This document shows, piece after piece, positions 46,136 through 57,777 of a stretch of 64,000 nucleotides of DNA (position 1 is the first letter of the stretch; each line of letters opens with the position of its first letter). The notes below the pieces were generated by a model. The model worked only from the letters and a program-made list of their open reading frames with translations. It searched no databases and had not been told where the DNA came from. A program made the translations under genes and the position numbers. This DNA is from Telmatactis stephensoni (lineage: Eukaryota > Cnidaria > Anthozoa > Actiniaria > Isophelliidae): NCBI GenBank assembly GCA_029948255.1, contig JALIZF010000954.1, positions 43,548-107,547 of the forward strand. The letters run 5' to 3'.

Positions 46136-47640
46136 GAGTGTGAATTGTTTCTTCGTTCATTGCTGTAATTGAAAGTGTTGAAATAATTCACGGGCTTGGC
46201 TTTAGGCTTGGCTGACCCACCTGCCCATGCATCAAATGTGTTGTGTGTAGTATTTATAAGGACGTAGTGTAGTCAAAATCAGCAACAATCACAGCTGCGT
46301 TTATAATACACAGACGCCTCATGTGACAGAAAGCTTTTTTGTGTAAGCTGTTACGTGAATAGAAAAAAAAGTGAAAACCAAACTTACTGCTGCACTGTTA
46401 AGCCAGTTGTTTGGCAGATTCACGAGAAAAATTGTTCAGTATTTCAAATATTTGTTGAGAGAAACCATGGGGGTAAAAAGCAAAGGGAAACAAAGGGAAG
46501 ATGACGAGCATCAAAAAAAGAAACCACACCGACGAACACTTGTGCATCAAATATCAATTTTATTCCTACAAGTACAATTCCAACACCAATCATCGAACCA
46601 TGTCATCACTAGAGAGATTCGTTGGCATAAGTGAAGAGCTATTATGCCCAATTCATAAAGTACCAAATAGACCATTGCAAGGGTTGTGGGATCACTTTTT
46701 GTGCAAACTGTATTGAAAAAAATGGTTCCAGTTTTCAGAGAGAGAAATCACTGGGTGCCCAGTATGTAAGAGGGAACTTTAAAGGGCAAACTTAAAGAAG
46801 GCACCTCGCCCTTTCTTGTACTTGTTATTTTCATTGAATATTTCGTGCAGTTAATGTTCCCAACCCATGACACAGTTAAATGAGGCAGTTTGTGGGATAA
46901 TGGGATAGGGTATGAAGTACTCCAACAGAGGTCATTAACCTTTGTTACAAGTTTTGCAACACGGTTATCACTAAGTTGCCTGTCAATAAGAGGCCACAAT
47001 TCTCCACTTTTGGGGTCACAATCCTCAAAAGGCCGGGCTAAAGAGATCACGATCGTCCTCCCAAAGGGGTCGCTATCCACATGGGGTTGCAATCCCCAGC
47101 AAACTCCAAGTCCATGACAACAGGCTACGCAAGGTCGCAATCCAAGGGGTTACAATCCCCAAGGGTGCAAATCCTCACCAAGGGGTTACAATCCCCAAGG
47201 CCATCCTCCTGAGAGGGTTACAATTCCTCATACAATCCCTCCTATGTATGGGTGTGACCCATAGCTACCACCGTGGTAACCCTAATAAATCAGGAGTCAC
47301 AACCCATTTCAGTGAGTCTATGGGGCAAAAGGGGGACCTCTATGGGAGCACTTCACCCCTACCAATACTTTTATTTAGCTAGATCATCAACTTGATAAAA
47401 TTACAGACATAAATCAATCTACGGGTAATGATTAGTAAATAATTCAATAACTTGATTCCTCAAATCGTAGTACAATAACGCTTTGGTGAATAACCTAGGC
47501 ACCGTCTAAAACTGTAACAAATATAAAGGGTTTTTTTAAGAATTACATGATAACTAGCATATAGATGTAAATATCTATGAGTCTATAACGTAACATAAGG
47601 GTATGGGAGCAAGTGTGGACAACCAGATTTGTCCACTCTA
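46136..47640. other. Interval with a zinc-ribbon-like scrap and GGGGTTACAATCCCC words
   Basis: Near 46671 a short frame reads DHCKGCGITFCANCIEKN, resembling half a RING or zinc ribbon; too short to assign. From about 46990 to 47230 the words GGGGTTACAATCCCC, GGGGTCACAATCCTC and GGGGTTGCAATCCCC recur about six times, some self-complementary, and probably belong to a repeat. No gene is supported. Confidence 0.4.
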
Positions 47641-49800
47641 TGATATACTGTTGTAACAATCCACCTAAGAGTGGGGAGGGAGGGTGGTAATTTTCTATGG
47701 CGAACTAGAGCTGTGTAGTTGCCTTATAGCTCATTGAAATCTGAGAAGCAAACACGTGCTTGTAACTAGATTGACAGGTTCGAAGGACATGTTTTTTCAC
47801 TTTCTTTTTAAAGCTAATCAGGGAACTTTCATTCTTAAGTGAATCGGGTAAGGAGTTCCACAATTTTGCTGCAGAATATATGAAACCCTTTTTGTATATT
47901 TCAGTCCTCACTTTAGGTAACTTTAGATTGGCTGAAGAACAACACAGGTGATAAGTATCAGTTCCTGGGTTGTTGTAAAAAAATTCACTTAAGTATGATG
48001 GTGCTAGCCCATTCATTATTTTAAACATCATAGTGGCCTTTTGTTCAAGCCTTTTATTTTCTAATGATTTCCAGTTTAGTCTTTTAAAAATTTCTTTCCT
48101 AGGTACACTAAGATAAGGTGCTCCTGTTACAATACAAGCAGCACGGTTTTGAAGCTTTTGTAATTTGTCCTTTAGTGTATCGTTAATACGATCCCAAACA
48201 AGACAGCAATAATTGAAATAAGGTTCAATTATTGAATTATAGATGATAATAAGACAGTCTTGTGTGAGGTAAAGCGTGATTTTCTTAAGTGTTGCTAGGC
48301 TACAAGAAACTTTCTTTTTAATGTATTGAATATGTATACTCCAAGTCAAATTCTCGTCAAGTTGGACACCAAGACATTTGGTTTCCGATGTTCTCTTTAA
48401 TTCTACGCCATCTACATTCAGTGAAAAATTTGTGGTTTCAAGGGTAGATTTAGGCTAGAGATTTCAGTATCCGAAAAACTTAAACTCGTGTCATCAGCAT
48501 AAAGCCTTGCTCTACTGAAATCTATGCAATTTGGAAAACCATTAATATAAAGGAGAAAAAGTGTTGGTCCCAGGATGGTACCTTGTGGTGCTCCATAGGA
48601 GATCGGTGATGAATCAGAAAGAAGACCATTTACAAAACATTGTTGAGTTCGGTCACAGAGGTATGATTTAATCCATTTAATAGTTTGAGCGTCAAAGCCA
48701 TAGAAGCGTGATTTAGAAAGAAGTATCTGATGGTCAACAGTGTTGAAAGCCTTTTTCAGGTCTAAGAAGAAAACACGTTGACCATTTTTCTATCAGTATT
48801 AAAAGACCACTCATTGGTTAGGTCTAATAGTGCTGTAAGTGTCGAATGCTGTGGTCTAAAGCCAGATTGAAATTTGTAAAGAAGATTGTATTTTGAGATA
48901 TATAATTCAATTTGATTAAAAATGAGTTTTTCAAAGATACGGGAGATTGTTGACGTAACAGAAATAGGCCCGTAGTTATTAGGATCATTAAGCCCTCCAG
49001 ATTTAAAAATTTGTTTGACCTTTGCCATTTTCCATTCATTTGGAAAACTTTCTAATCGAATGGAGAGATTAAACAAATCACTGAAGTGTTTTGAGATAAA
49101 TGGTGCGGAAAGTTTTAAAAAACTGTTTGAGATTCCGTCAAGACCTGTTGCTTTATCTGTCTTTGCTTCTTTTAATAGCTTTTCAACAGATTGTGGATTA
49201 GTGGGAAGTAAGGAAAAGGTTGCATTTACTTTTTTTAGGTAATCGGTATGGTTGGTTTGGTATTCTTTTTTTTGAAGTTCTGAGGCTAATTTTTCCGCAA
49301 TGTTGGTGAAAATTCATTGCATTTGCTATTCCTTTAGAGTCGACATGAACTTCAGATGAAGCTGTTTTTATTTCATTGATTACAGTATTTTTAGATTTCT
49401 TCCACAAAGTTCATTAATTGTTTTCCAAGTTTGTTTAACGTCTCTGGAATGTTCATGTAATTTATCCTCGTAGTATTTCTTTTTTGTTTTAAATATCAAT
49501 TTATTGACACGATTTTTCTTTTGTCTATAGATAAGCCAATCGTCTGCATTTGCAGATTTTGTTGCTCTTTTTAATAAATAGTCTCACGACTGCATTTCTT
49601 TTTTATGTCTCTTGTAATCCATGGTGATTGTTTACTTCTGGTTCTTGTTTTTCTAAATGGGGCATGTTTAGAGTTTCAAGGAAGGTGTTCTTCCAACAAA
49701 TCCACGCCTCATTTACATCAGAGAAATCGCTGATGACTGGCCATTGGGTTTGTTTGAGATCTTCTTTAATGAAATCTTCTTTGCTCAATTTACAAATCCT
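47640..49800 (-). mobile_element. LINE (jockey/CR1-type) retrotransposon, 5' truncated and broken
   Basis: Minus-strand reverse transcriptase blocks appear in order: FPNEWKMAKVKQIFKSG, YGPISVTSTISRIFEKLI and FQSGFRPQHSTLTALLDL (49076-48762), then the 'FLDLKKAF.TVDH' and 'APQGTILGPTLFLLYIN' segments, the catalytic YADD near 48490-48505, and the C-terminal part ENKRLEQKATMMFKIMNG with KLWNSLPDSLKNE (48349-47705). Several stops and frame changes separate the blocks. The apurinic endonuclease domain is missing; only the linker between it and the RT survives near 49603-49800. The 5' end abuts a SINE on the same strand. Not autonomous. Confidence 0.82.
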
Positions 49801-50015
49801 AACTAAATCATATAAATCAAACATAAATGGATTAAGAATCCCAACTGGCAAGGAGGCAAACCAGTTGGCTATATTACAAGCATGGCCGAGAAACTGAATT
49901 TGAACTAATCGAAATCAGAACAAATTCAGTCTCAGCTAGTGGCCAGAGCGGGAATCAAACCTGGGACTGCCAGATTGCGAGACCAACGCTCTGACCACTC
50001 GGCCATGCTGCCTCC
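49800..50015 (-). mobile_element. tRNA-derived SINE
   Basis: Read on the minus strand, a tRNA-like head GGCAGCATGGCCGAGTGGTC contains an A-box-like TGGCCGAGTGG, and about 45 bp later a B box GGTTTGATTCCC ahead of GCTCTGGCCAC. A unique body follows, and the 3' part reads TGCCAGTTGGGATTCTTAA. The overall layout matches tRNA-derived SINEs seen in anthozoans. The head replaces the 5' part of the neighbouring pseudogene, and the tail runs into the LINE linker. Confidence 0.75.
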
Positions 50016-50018
50016 TTT

Positions 50019-53000
50019 TTCAAGATTAGATGAAGCCTGTGGCATAAAAGAGACGTTTTCTCGAGAAGCACGCTGGCATAAACGTTGTTACACCCTTTTG
50101 AATTCTACAAAGCTTAAGAGAGCTGAAAAGCGTCATGCGCAGCAACAAATTGATGAGGCTAGTGGGAAGTTCAACAGATCAAGTGGAAGTGTAGCCACAG
50201 ATGACACATGTTCAACTTGTTTTATTTGCGAAAAAGCTGATAGTAAATCTCTTCACAAAGTCTCAACTTTGAAACTAGATGGTCATGTGAAAGAGTCTGC
50301 GCTTATCTTAAATGACAAAAAATTATTAGCTAAAGTATCCAGCGGTGATCTAATTTGCTCAAGAAGCAGCATATCATAATCAATGTCTGTCTAACACTCA
50401 TTTAACAAAGGGCATGATGTTTTCCTAGCTTTTTCCGAAGATGTTGGGACTGCCCTTAAAAAAGCAAACCAAGAAAACTGCGACAACGAAGCAATGCATC
50501 TTGCAAAGACTGCAGGAGTCATACGCAAAGATTTCCAAGCAAGTATTCATTTTCAGGAGCCTTTGAGCCTAACTGTCAAGAAAATGCTGTGCCCTCATCC
50601 TTGTTAATACTAGTAAATATGATTCTTTATGGGCTGAATATTGAAGCACAAGCTCATAGTTCTACAAAGGGACAAGCTGCTCTTACTATCCCTCAACTTT
50701 TGCAGTATAACACTTACATTCGTCGCCGAGATGGCAAAATCAAGCGAGAACGCCGCAACAAGTCCCGTGAGACCCCACTCCCTATATATGTAGGGATAAC
50801 AGTTCATGCCAAGACCAGCAGTCGCGAGCTTGTGGAGATCCTACACAATCTGGGAATGAGCATTTCTTACGACAGAGCGCTAAGTATATCAACAGATCTG
50901 GGAAATGAAGCCTGTAAACGCTACACTGATGATGGCGCAGTTTGTCCTTTCAACCTACGCCATGATTTGTTTACAACGGCAGCGGTTGACAACATAGATC
51001 ACAACCCCAGCTCAACAACTGCAAGAGACTCCTTCCATGGAACTGGAATATCACTCTTTCAGCATCCCACTGCAGAACATCCTGGCACAGTTCAAGATAC
51101 CATTGATATTTCAAACACAGCAGCTGTAGATTCCAAGGCAGTGAAGCAGCTACCTGAAACATACACAGACGTCATTCCAGTTCTTGAATCAGCCCGATCT
51201 CCAACAATTCCAGCCCCGTTAGCAGTGATATCTCCTGACGAAAGTTTATTAAGTTGCAGTCTCAATGAGGAGATCTCTTGGCTTCAGTGTACAAGGCCGT
51301 CAATAAGCCAGGAGAGTTTGCGAGAAGATGAATTAATATCCTGGGGTTCATACCACTCATCTGATACAAATCTACAAAGTCGCGCATCAGCTTTGTCAGC
51401 CTTGCTGCCTCTTCTTCCCAATGAAGCAAAATCCATTGCAGTGATTAGACATTCAATGGATATCATCAAAACCTCTGCAAATCATCTAAATCGCGGTCAA
51501 GTCCCAGTTCTAGCATTGGATCAACCCCTTTATGCAATAGCTAAAGAGATTCAGTGGAACTATGGTGACACTTATGACGAAAAAAAGTTTGTAATCATGT
51601 TCGGTGGCCTCCATATTGAACAAGCATTCTTAAAAGTTTTAGGAGGTTGGCTTGAAGGTAGTGGTTGGACAGTTGCACTAGCAGAGGCAAATGTAGCAAC
51701 ATCAGGCACAGCAGAATCATTTCTGAAGGCAGCAAACATCGTGCGTACTCAACGAGCCCATCAGGTGACAGCATGCTGTGAAGGCCCATTCAAGGTACAA
51801 AGAAAATTCTGAAAATCAAGAAGCTGAACTTGATTTTGATCGATGGCGTGCTCAACAGAGTCTTTTGATTCCACAATTTCAATACTGGAACACAGCACTG
51901 CAGCTTCAACTTCTCCTACTCATGTTTATCAAGTCACTTTGACAAGCTGACTTTAACCTTTACATAAGTGTTCTATGTAAGATGGTGCCATGGTTTTTTG
52001 CAATGAACCACCCAAACTATGCCCGCTGGCTCCCGGGTCCATCTATGCGACATGCATGCCCTCGAGAAGACAGCTCCTGGTGTCGCAGCTGATTTTAAGG
52101 AAGGACTGTTCACTGTTAATAAGACATCGCACAAATTTTCTGCCATTGCAATAGATCAGGCCCATGAGCAGAATAACGCTGTGGTCAAGGGAGAAGGTGG
52201 AACAGTTGGGCTTACAGAAAACCCCGAAGCTCTTCGCAGATGGATGCTTTCTGGGCCGGAAATAGCCAGACTAGTAAATGAATTTCAAGAAGCCATGGCC
52301 ACTGACACAGATACATCTACACGTTCAACACTCCATCACAAAGCTGAAAGAAGCTACCAAGTCTCTTTTCATAAAGATGTCCGATCTCTTGTAGAAACCT
52401 TTGAGGACTTTGGTAATCCAGTTTTAGAAGAAACGCAAGATCTTTCCGTGATTGACACCAAAGTTGTCGCTGAAGAGTCTGCAGTTTGCAGGATGCAGCA
52501 GAGGCTATTGGGAAGGAGCAATTCCAGACGTTCATCTCTGAGCGTCTCATTGAAAGGACGAAACCCCTCGAAGAACCAATCAAGAGAAACAAACTGGACT
52601 TCTTCGCTACGGTTAATTCACAAAAGTCTAAAACAGCATGCGCAAAGACGTTGTCGTCCATCAAGAAGGATTGCTCTCTCTTTTCGAGGCTGTACATAGC
52701 ATGCCAAACTAGAGACGGTGATCTTGATGATTTCTTCAGACATGAAAATCAAGGATACCCACCATCGTTATCCGATCAAGGAAATTTGCGACTACCAAGC
52801 AAGAAGTCAGAGCTTGTAGAATGTTTAGAAGTCTTAATCAAACCAGAAAGCAACATGCCAAACACAAAAGTTGTTATCATCAATGGGGCTGTAATTGTGA
52901 ATATCATCAAGCCAACCGCAGCACAATGCACTTTCAATGATTATACACAGGGATAATTTCTTCCATACGTAGCAGTGCAACTTCTGTATGTTAGTCGTAT

Positions 53001-53748
53001 AGATGTGGTATGGGACGAGTATCAAGAATGCAGCCTCAAGACAACAACACGAGAGAAACGTGGTTCTGGTGTGCGACAACGTGTAGTTAGTTTTAGTTAG
53101 TTTTGGTACCAGAAAGAACCACAGGAACATACCAGTTCACGATATCTGTAACAGTCTAAGCCCTGAAACTGCTCTTTGTCTTCCAGCCTTTCATGCCTTC
53201 ACAGGGTGTAATACCGTATCGGTTTTCTTGGTATAGGGAAGAAGACTGCAATGAAAACATGGAATAACTACCCAGATGTTACCCATACATTTCTTACCTT
53301 GATCAACAGCCCATCAGAAATCGGTCCCAAGATAATGGAGAAACTTGAAAGGTTCGTGGTTCTTCTTTACGACTGCGCCAGTACTAAGACCACTGTCAAC
53401 AACGCACGAAAGCAATTGTTTGTTCAGAAAGGCAGACAGTTTGACAATATTCCACCGAGAGCTGCTTTGTTAGAGCATGTCAAACGCACTGCCTACCAAG
53501 CTCGCCATATTTGGGGACAAGCCTTGATTCCTTGCCCAAATCTACCAAGCCCTCAAGACTGGGGATGGACCTTTGAAGACGGAATGTGGAGGCCTTTCTG
53601 GACAACATTCCCAGAAGTCACGAGCTCCTGCCAAGAACTAATAAGCTGTAGCTGTAAGAAAGGATGTCGCGGACGCTGTTCTTGTTTAAAAAATGAACTG
53701 CGCTGCACTGATTTATGCAGTTGCCCTGAAGAGTGTGACAGGAGATGA
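50019..53748 (+). pseudogene. CXC-tailed, RNase-H/FEN-like family protein; broken
   Basis: The 5' end is cut by a SINE. The N-terminal part holds a Cys/His module (ARWHKRCYTLLNSTKLKRAE, STCFICEKADSKSLHK). After a one-base shift near 50350 it reads AQEAAYHNQC. The long frame to about 51795 includes ALTIPQLLQYNTYIRRR, TPLPIYVGITVHAKTSSREL, TTAAVDNIDHNPSSTT, DSFHGTGISLFQHP and FVIMFGGLHIEQAF. Later blocks in shifted frames are NHPNYARWL, DMHALEKTAPGVAADFKEG, FQTFISERLIERTKPL, VAVQLLYVSRIDVVWDEY, AFHAFTGCNTVS and the terminal cysteine array (ELISCSCKKGCRGRCSCLKN, CTDLCSCPEECDR), a CXC-type motif. Breaks: frame changes near 50350, 51797, 52034, 52485 and 53220, plus stops TGA near 51940 and TAA near 52954. 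The family is recalled from cnidarians and fishes, and its function is not established. Confidence 0.72.
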
Positions 53749-55274
53749 AATACTGTATATGGGCTTTTTTGAGATTTTTGACTGTTTTTTGAGGTATAAA
53801 CGTCTTGTCAAAACATGAAGTCATATTTCAGAAAGAATTGTGAGCTCAGACAAGTGGTAAAATAGTAAAACATAAACACAGTGAAGTTTGTACATACAAC
53901 ATGAAATAAATATGTCATTTCTTCCTCTGGCAGAGTCACTTCCGGTTTGGCACAAAACTATGCTAGTTTTTATCTTCGATATGAACTCAATTTTATAATC
54001 ATTCAGTCTCTTAAAATCCCTGATTAACATTTGTTAGTAAATATTTTCCATAATGAGCAATGAAAATACAATTGTTTTAGTATATTTCTTTGGATGACAC
54101 TTTACTTCCGGTTCAACATGGCGACCATTTTGAAAAAATCCCCTTAAACCAGTTTAACGGCACTTTTATCGATGGCACCATATCAGAATTTGAAAAGCAC
54201 CTGAAACCCTACATTCCCACCAAAAATTGTGCTTTTAACAAAAATTGAACAATTCAAGCCCCACTAATAGTTCTTCAGTGAGTGATTCAATTTCTTGATT
54301 TTATCATTAAGTGTATCATCATCTTTCCTGACTATTATGGAGGATAAGGCGATCTTGGTGTCTGGATAATCCTTTTAATGACTAAGGAAGCTAACAAGTG
54401 ACAGAAGTTACTAATGGGCTTCCTCCATTAAATATTGCTCCTAGAAGTTGTTATTCTTTTTCTTTTCCTTTCATTTCCTTGTCTTTTCACTATCAGCCCA
54501 TGACCTACATTGTCTTTGGCACATATTCTGGCTCTCTACCTAGGCTAACCCACGAGATTATTGTAGATAGCCTGTATTTATAAGTATGTTGGCAGTTTTT
54601 TTTCCAAATTAATGACAATGTAATTACTGTAATTAATGTAATATAAAGTACTAAACAAAGTATCTGTCTGTCTGTCATGGTCGTGAGGCCAAACATATAC
54701 AACTTAAAAAATACATGGAGAATACTACTAATGTCAGAAAAAGCCAAAGATGGGAACTGTATTCAGACATGAATATGTGTCACTCATGTGACACTAAGAT
54801 CCACTCCATCAGAACTATGTCTATTCTTGGTCATCAGATAAACAAAATGGAATTAACCCTGCATCTTATATTCTATAATGTGTGCAAAGGAAAGATCCCA
54901 GCTTCTGCCACTATGGACTTGCCAAACCTAAACATCAGGAAAAGTGTAGAATTTGTGGAAATCAGCTGACATCTCTCATTATTGAAAATGTGAGAGCTGG
55001 AAGGGTTAACAACAAAATTATTGTGAAGAAATAAACCAGAGCTCTTAAGAAAAGAATTTGCAGACAACAAGCATCCTAAGATCGTCTCTACAGAAAAGTC
55101 ATTTGAACACAACAAAATTGACAGTTTAAAAACTTAGATTGTAGAAAATAAGCTTTCATTTAAGCTATCTTACATTGCTATACATATACAATGTATAATA
55201 TCAGATAATGAATCAACCTATTGTGGGATCCCTGTGTTCCAACTTGAGAGGTCTGGTTTCACGGCTAGCATCGT
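53749..55274. other. No gene recognised
   Basis: Short frames only. An 84-codon frame at 54715-54969 includes MCHSCDTKIHS and VCKGKIPASATMDLPN; this is too weak to assign. No inverted repeat or RNA gene is clear. Confidence 0.4.
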
Positions 55275-55700
55275 GTGCACATGGTAGCAATGGAAGATTG
55301 TGAAAGCAACTTCTACATTTATCTTGATTTAAAGCAGATTTGTGCCAAACATTTTGAAGAATTGCCAGTACAGATAAGAAAAGAAGAGATTCTAACAATC
55401 CATGATTTAAGATATGTGGTTGTGAAAGAACTTGTGAAGCATTTTGCAGAGGAATTTCACCCTTCGTTTTTAGTCAACCCTAACATCAGGCCAGCTCTGG
55501 CTGAACCAGAGCTAATTGGTTCATTGTTTTACGACTGTTTGAAACTGAATCTCAAAAACAGAGAAGAATTCCTTAATCTTTCACAGCTGAGCGCATATTG
55601 TACGATATTTCCACGTTTTGAAACCGATTGGTATCTCGAATCCACTGGAGAGAGTGACACTGACACGATAATTCTATCTGATGATGATCATGAGCCTTGA
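55275..55700 (+). CDS. Unrecognised 140-residue ORF ahead of the hAT pseudogene
   Basis: The frame reads LDLKQICAKHFEELPVQIRK, then LTIHDLRYVVVKELVKHFAE, and ends with an acidic tail TDTIILSDDDHEP (stop 55698-55700). It is helical-looking, with no zinc or catalytic motif. It lies 80 bp upstream of the hAT start on the same strand, so it may be an accessory ORF of that element or a 3' exon of a separate gene. The start codon is uncertain. Confidence 0.35.
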   Translation: MHMVAMEDCESNFYIYLDLKQICAKHFEELPVQIRKEEILTIHDLRYVVVKELVKHFAEEFHPSFLVNPNIRPALAEPELIGSLFYDCLKLNLKNREEFLNLSQLSAYCTIFPRFETDWYLESTGESDTDTIILSDDDHEP

Positions 55701-57508
55701 TCCAGATGTTGTGTGAGATTGATGCACATTATTATGTTATTCAACAGTTCTTTTTCCTTTGTTGATATGCTGTTTTATCATGCCTGGAGGAAAAACAAGT
55801 TTTAAAAGTGATTGGCTTTTAAAAACAGATGCTCAAGGACAAGATTTCAAGTTGGTGTAAACCAAGTAAAGACAATACAAAAACAGCACATTACTTTATT
55901 TGCCATGAAACATTCCGTTGTGACAATCAAGGTTTACAACAGGTTTTGCAGCATGCAAAGACACAGCTGCATGTGAAACTGGCTGGTAGCATTATTTCTG
56001 GGCAACAACTCATTTTGACATCAGGCCCTTCTAGCAACAACTCGGCATCAAAAGCTGCTACCTCCCAAGAAAATGTGCAACAATCGAAGTCAACTGGAAA
56101 CCTGACTTGTTTCTCTTACAAGGATGAATCTCTTCGAGCTGAACTGATTTGGTCACTGAAAGTTGTGAGCTCACACTACAGTTATGCATCATGTGATAAC
56201 ATAAAAGGTACATTACATGCCATGTTTCCAGGTAAAATTCCAGATGATTTTTCAATGAGCTCGTCAAAGGTTTCATATATGGTTTCTGAAGCTACAGGAC
56301 CTCACTTTAAGAAGATTGTTGTTGATGATGTTTTGAACTCCCAATCCATGTACACCATACATTATGATGAAACCACCAATGCCCAAATTCAGAAGAAACT
56401 TGACATAAAGATAAGGTTCTGGTCTGTAGCTCAACGAAAAGTTCAGGTTCATCATCTTCAAAGTTACTTAATGGGGCATGCAACTGGAGCACAGCTGTCC
56501 AAGAAAGTAATATCTGCTATCCATGATAATGGGCTAACCCTGAATTGTTTGCAAATGCTAGAGAGTGATGGGCCAAATGTCAACAAAACTGTCTGGAATC
56601 TTGTAAATGACCAAGTTTTGCAGTTGCCTGAAAGAAATCATTGTCTGATTGATATTGGAACTTGTAACCTACACATATTTCATAATGCATTTGCTAAAGG
56701 CCTCCATGAATTTGGTAATGAAATTTCTGAACTTGTTATAGACATACATACATGGTTTAAATTGTCTGCTGCAAGAAGAGAGGACTATCAAAAGGTCCAA
56801 GAAAGTCTAGGATTACCAAAGAACAACTTTCTGAAACATGTTGACAGTAGATGGTTAACTCTTCAACCAGCACTACACAGAATTTGTGAACAAATAAAGG
56901 GACTTGAAAAGTATTTTTCAGAAGAGTCAAAAAGAGATGCTAAAGTCCAAAGTAATCCTAGATATATTAGGATAATGCGACAGGTGAACTCAAAGGAGAC
57001 CTCAGCAAAGATGCATTTCCTGATTTCTGTTGCAGACATATTTAATTCGTTCTTAGTCAACTTCCAAAAAGAAGAGCCACTTATTCATATTCTATATGAT
57101 CAGTTTAAGTCTATTTTAAAGACATTCCTAGGAAGATTTATCAAGCAAGAAGCTTTGCAAAATCAGACAGGGAGTGATATGTTGAAGCTCAATTTGGATT
57201 CTAGTGATAATCAACTTGGTGACAGTGCCATAGAGATTTGAGAGGAAACCCGGAAAGTATTTGCAAGTTTATCAGCAGAAAAGAAAAAGATGTTTACACT
57301 CGGAGTGAAGTCATTTTTCAAGGCTTCTGCCAAGCATCTGCTAAAAAGGTTACCACTTGATAATGCAATTCTGAAGAAGTGTAGAGTGCTTAATCCTTTC
57401 AACCGTTCAGCAGCTTGGTCTTCTAATGCAATGAAAGACTTGGCCTGAAAGTTGCATGTTGATGTCAACATCACTACACTTTGTGATGAATGGAAATTGT
57501 ACCAACTA

Positions 57509-57777
57509 CAATCCTTGCCAAAATTAGTTGGCACGATGTACATTCAACAGATATTTCTACAATTGTACACTTTGTGACCATGCCATTGGACCCCCCTCCC
57601 TCCCTGCTGTACAATGTTGCTGCTAGATAAAAGGTATTTCGAACTGATTGCCGAGTCGTAGGTGTCGGGATTTTCACAGCAACATTGTAAAGGGGGCACG
57701 GGGGGAGCCAATCTCATAACCATCTACTTTTCACGCGCATCACGACAATATCGTGCCAACAATACTGGCAATGATTG
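57509..57777 (+). repeat. Left MITE copy, 269 bp
   Basis: Starts CAATCCTTGCCAAAATTAG and ends TACTGGCAATGATTG, imperfect inverted ends. TA is present on both sides (57507-57508 and 57778-57779), so this copy alone also looks like a complete insertion. About 95% like the right copy by eye. Confidence 0.85.

Noticed and set aside
49935..50015. tRNA gene on the minus strand
   Set aside because: A and B boxes are present, but the acceptor stem and the cloverleaf pairing do not close, and a SINE body follows directly.
54715..54969. 84-codon frame suggestive of a Helitron-associated protein
   Set aside because: Only a short CKGKIP-like similarity; no Rep or helicase motif anywhere nearby.
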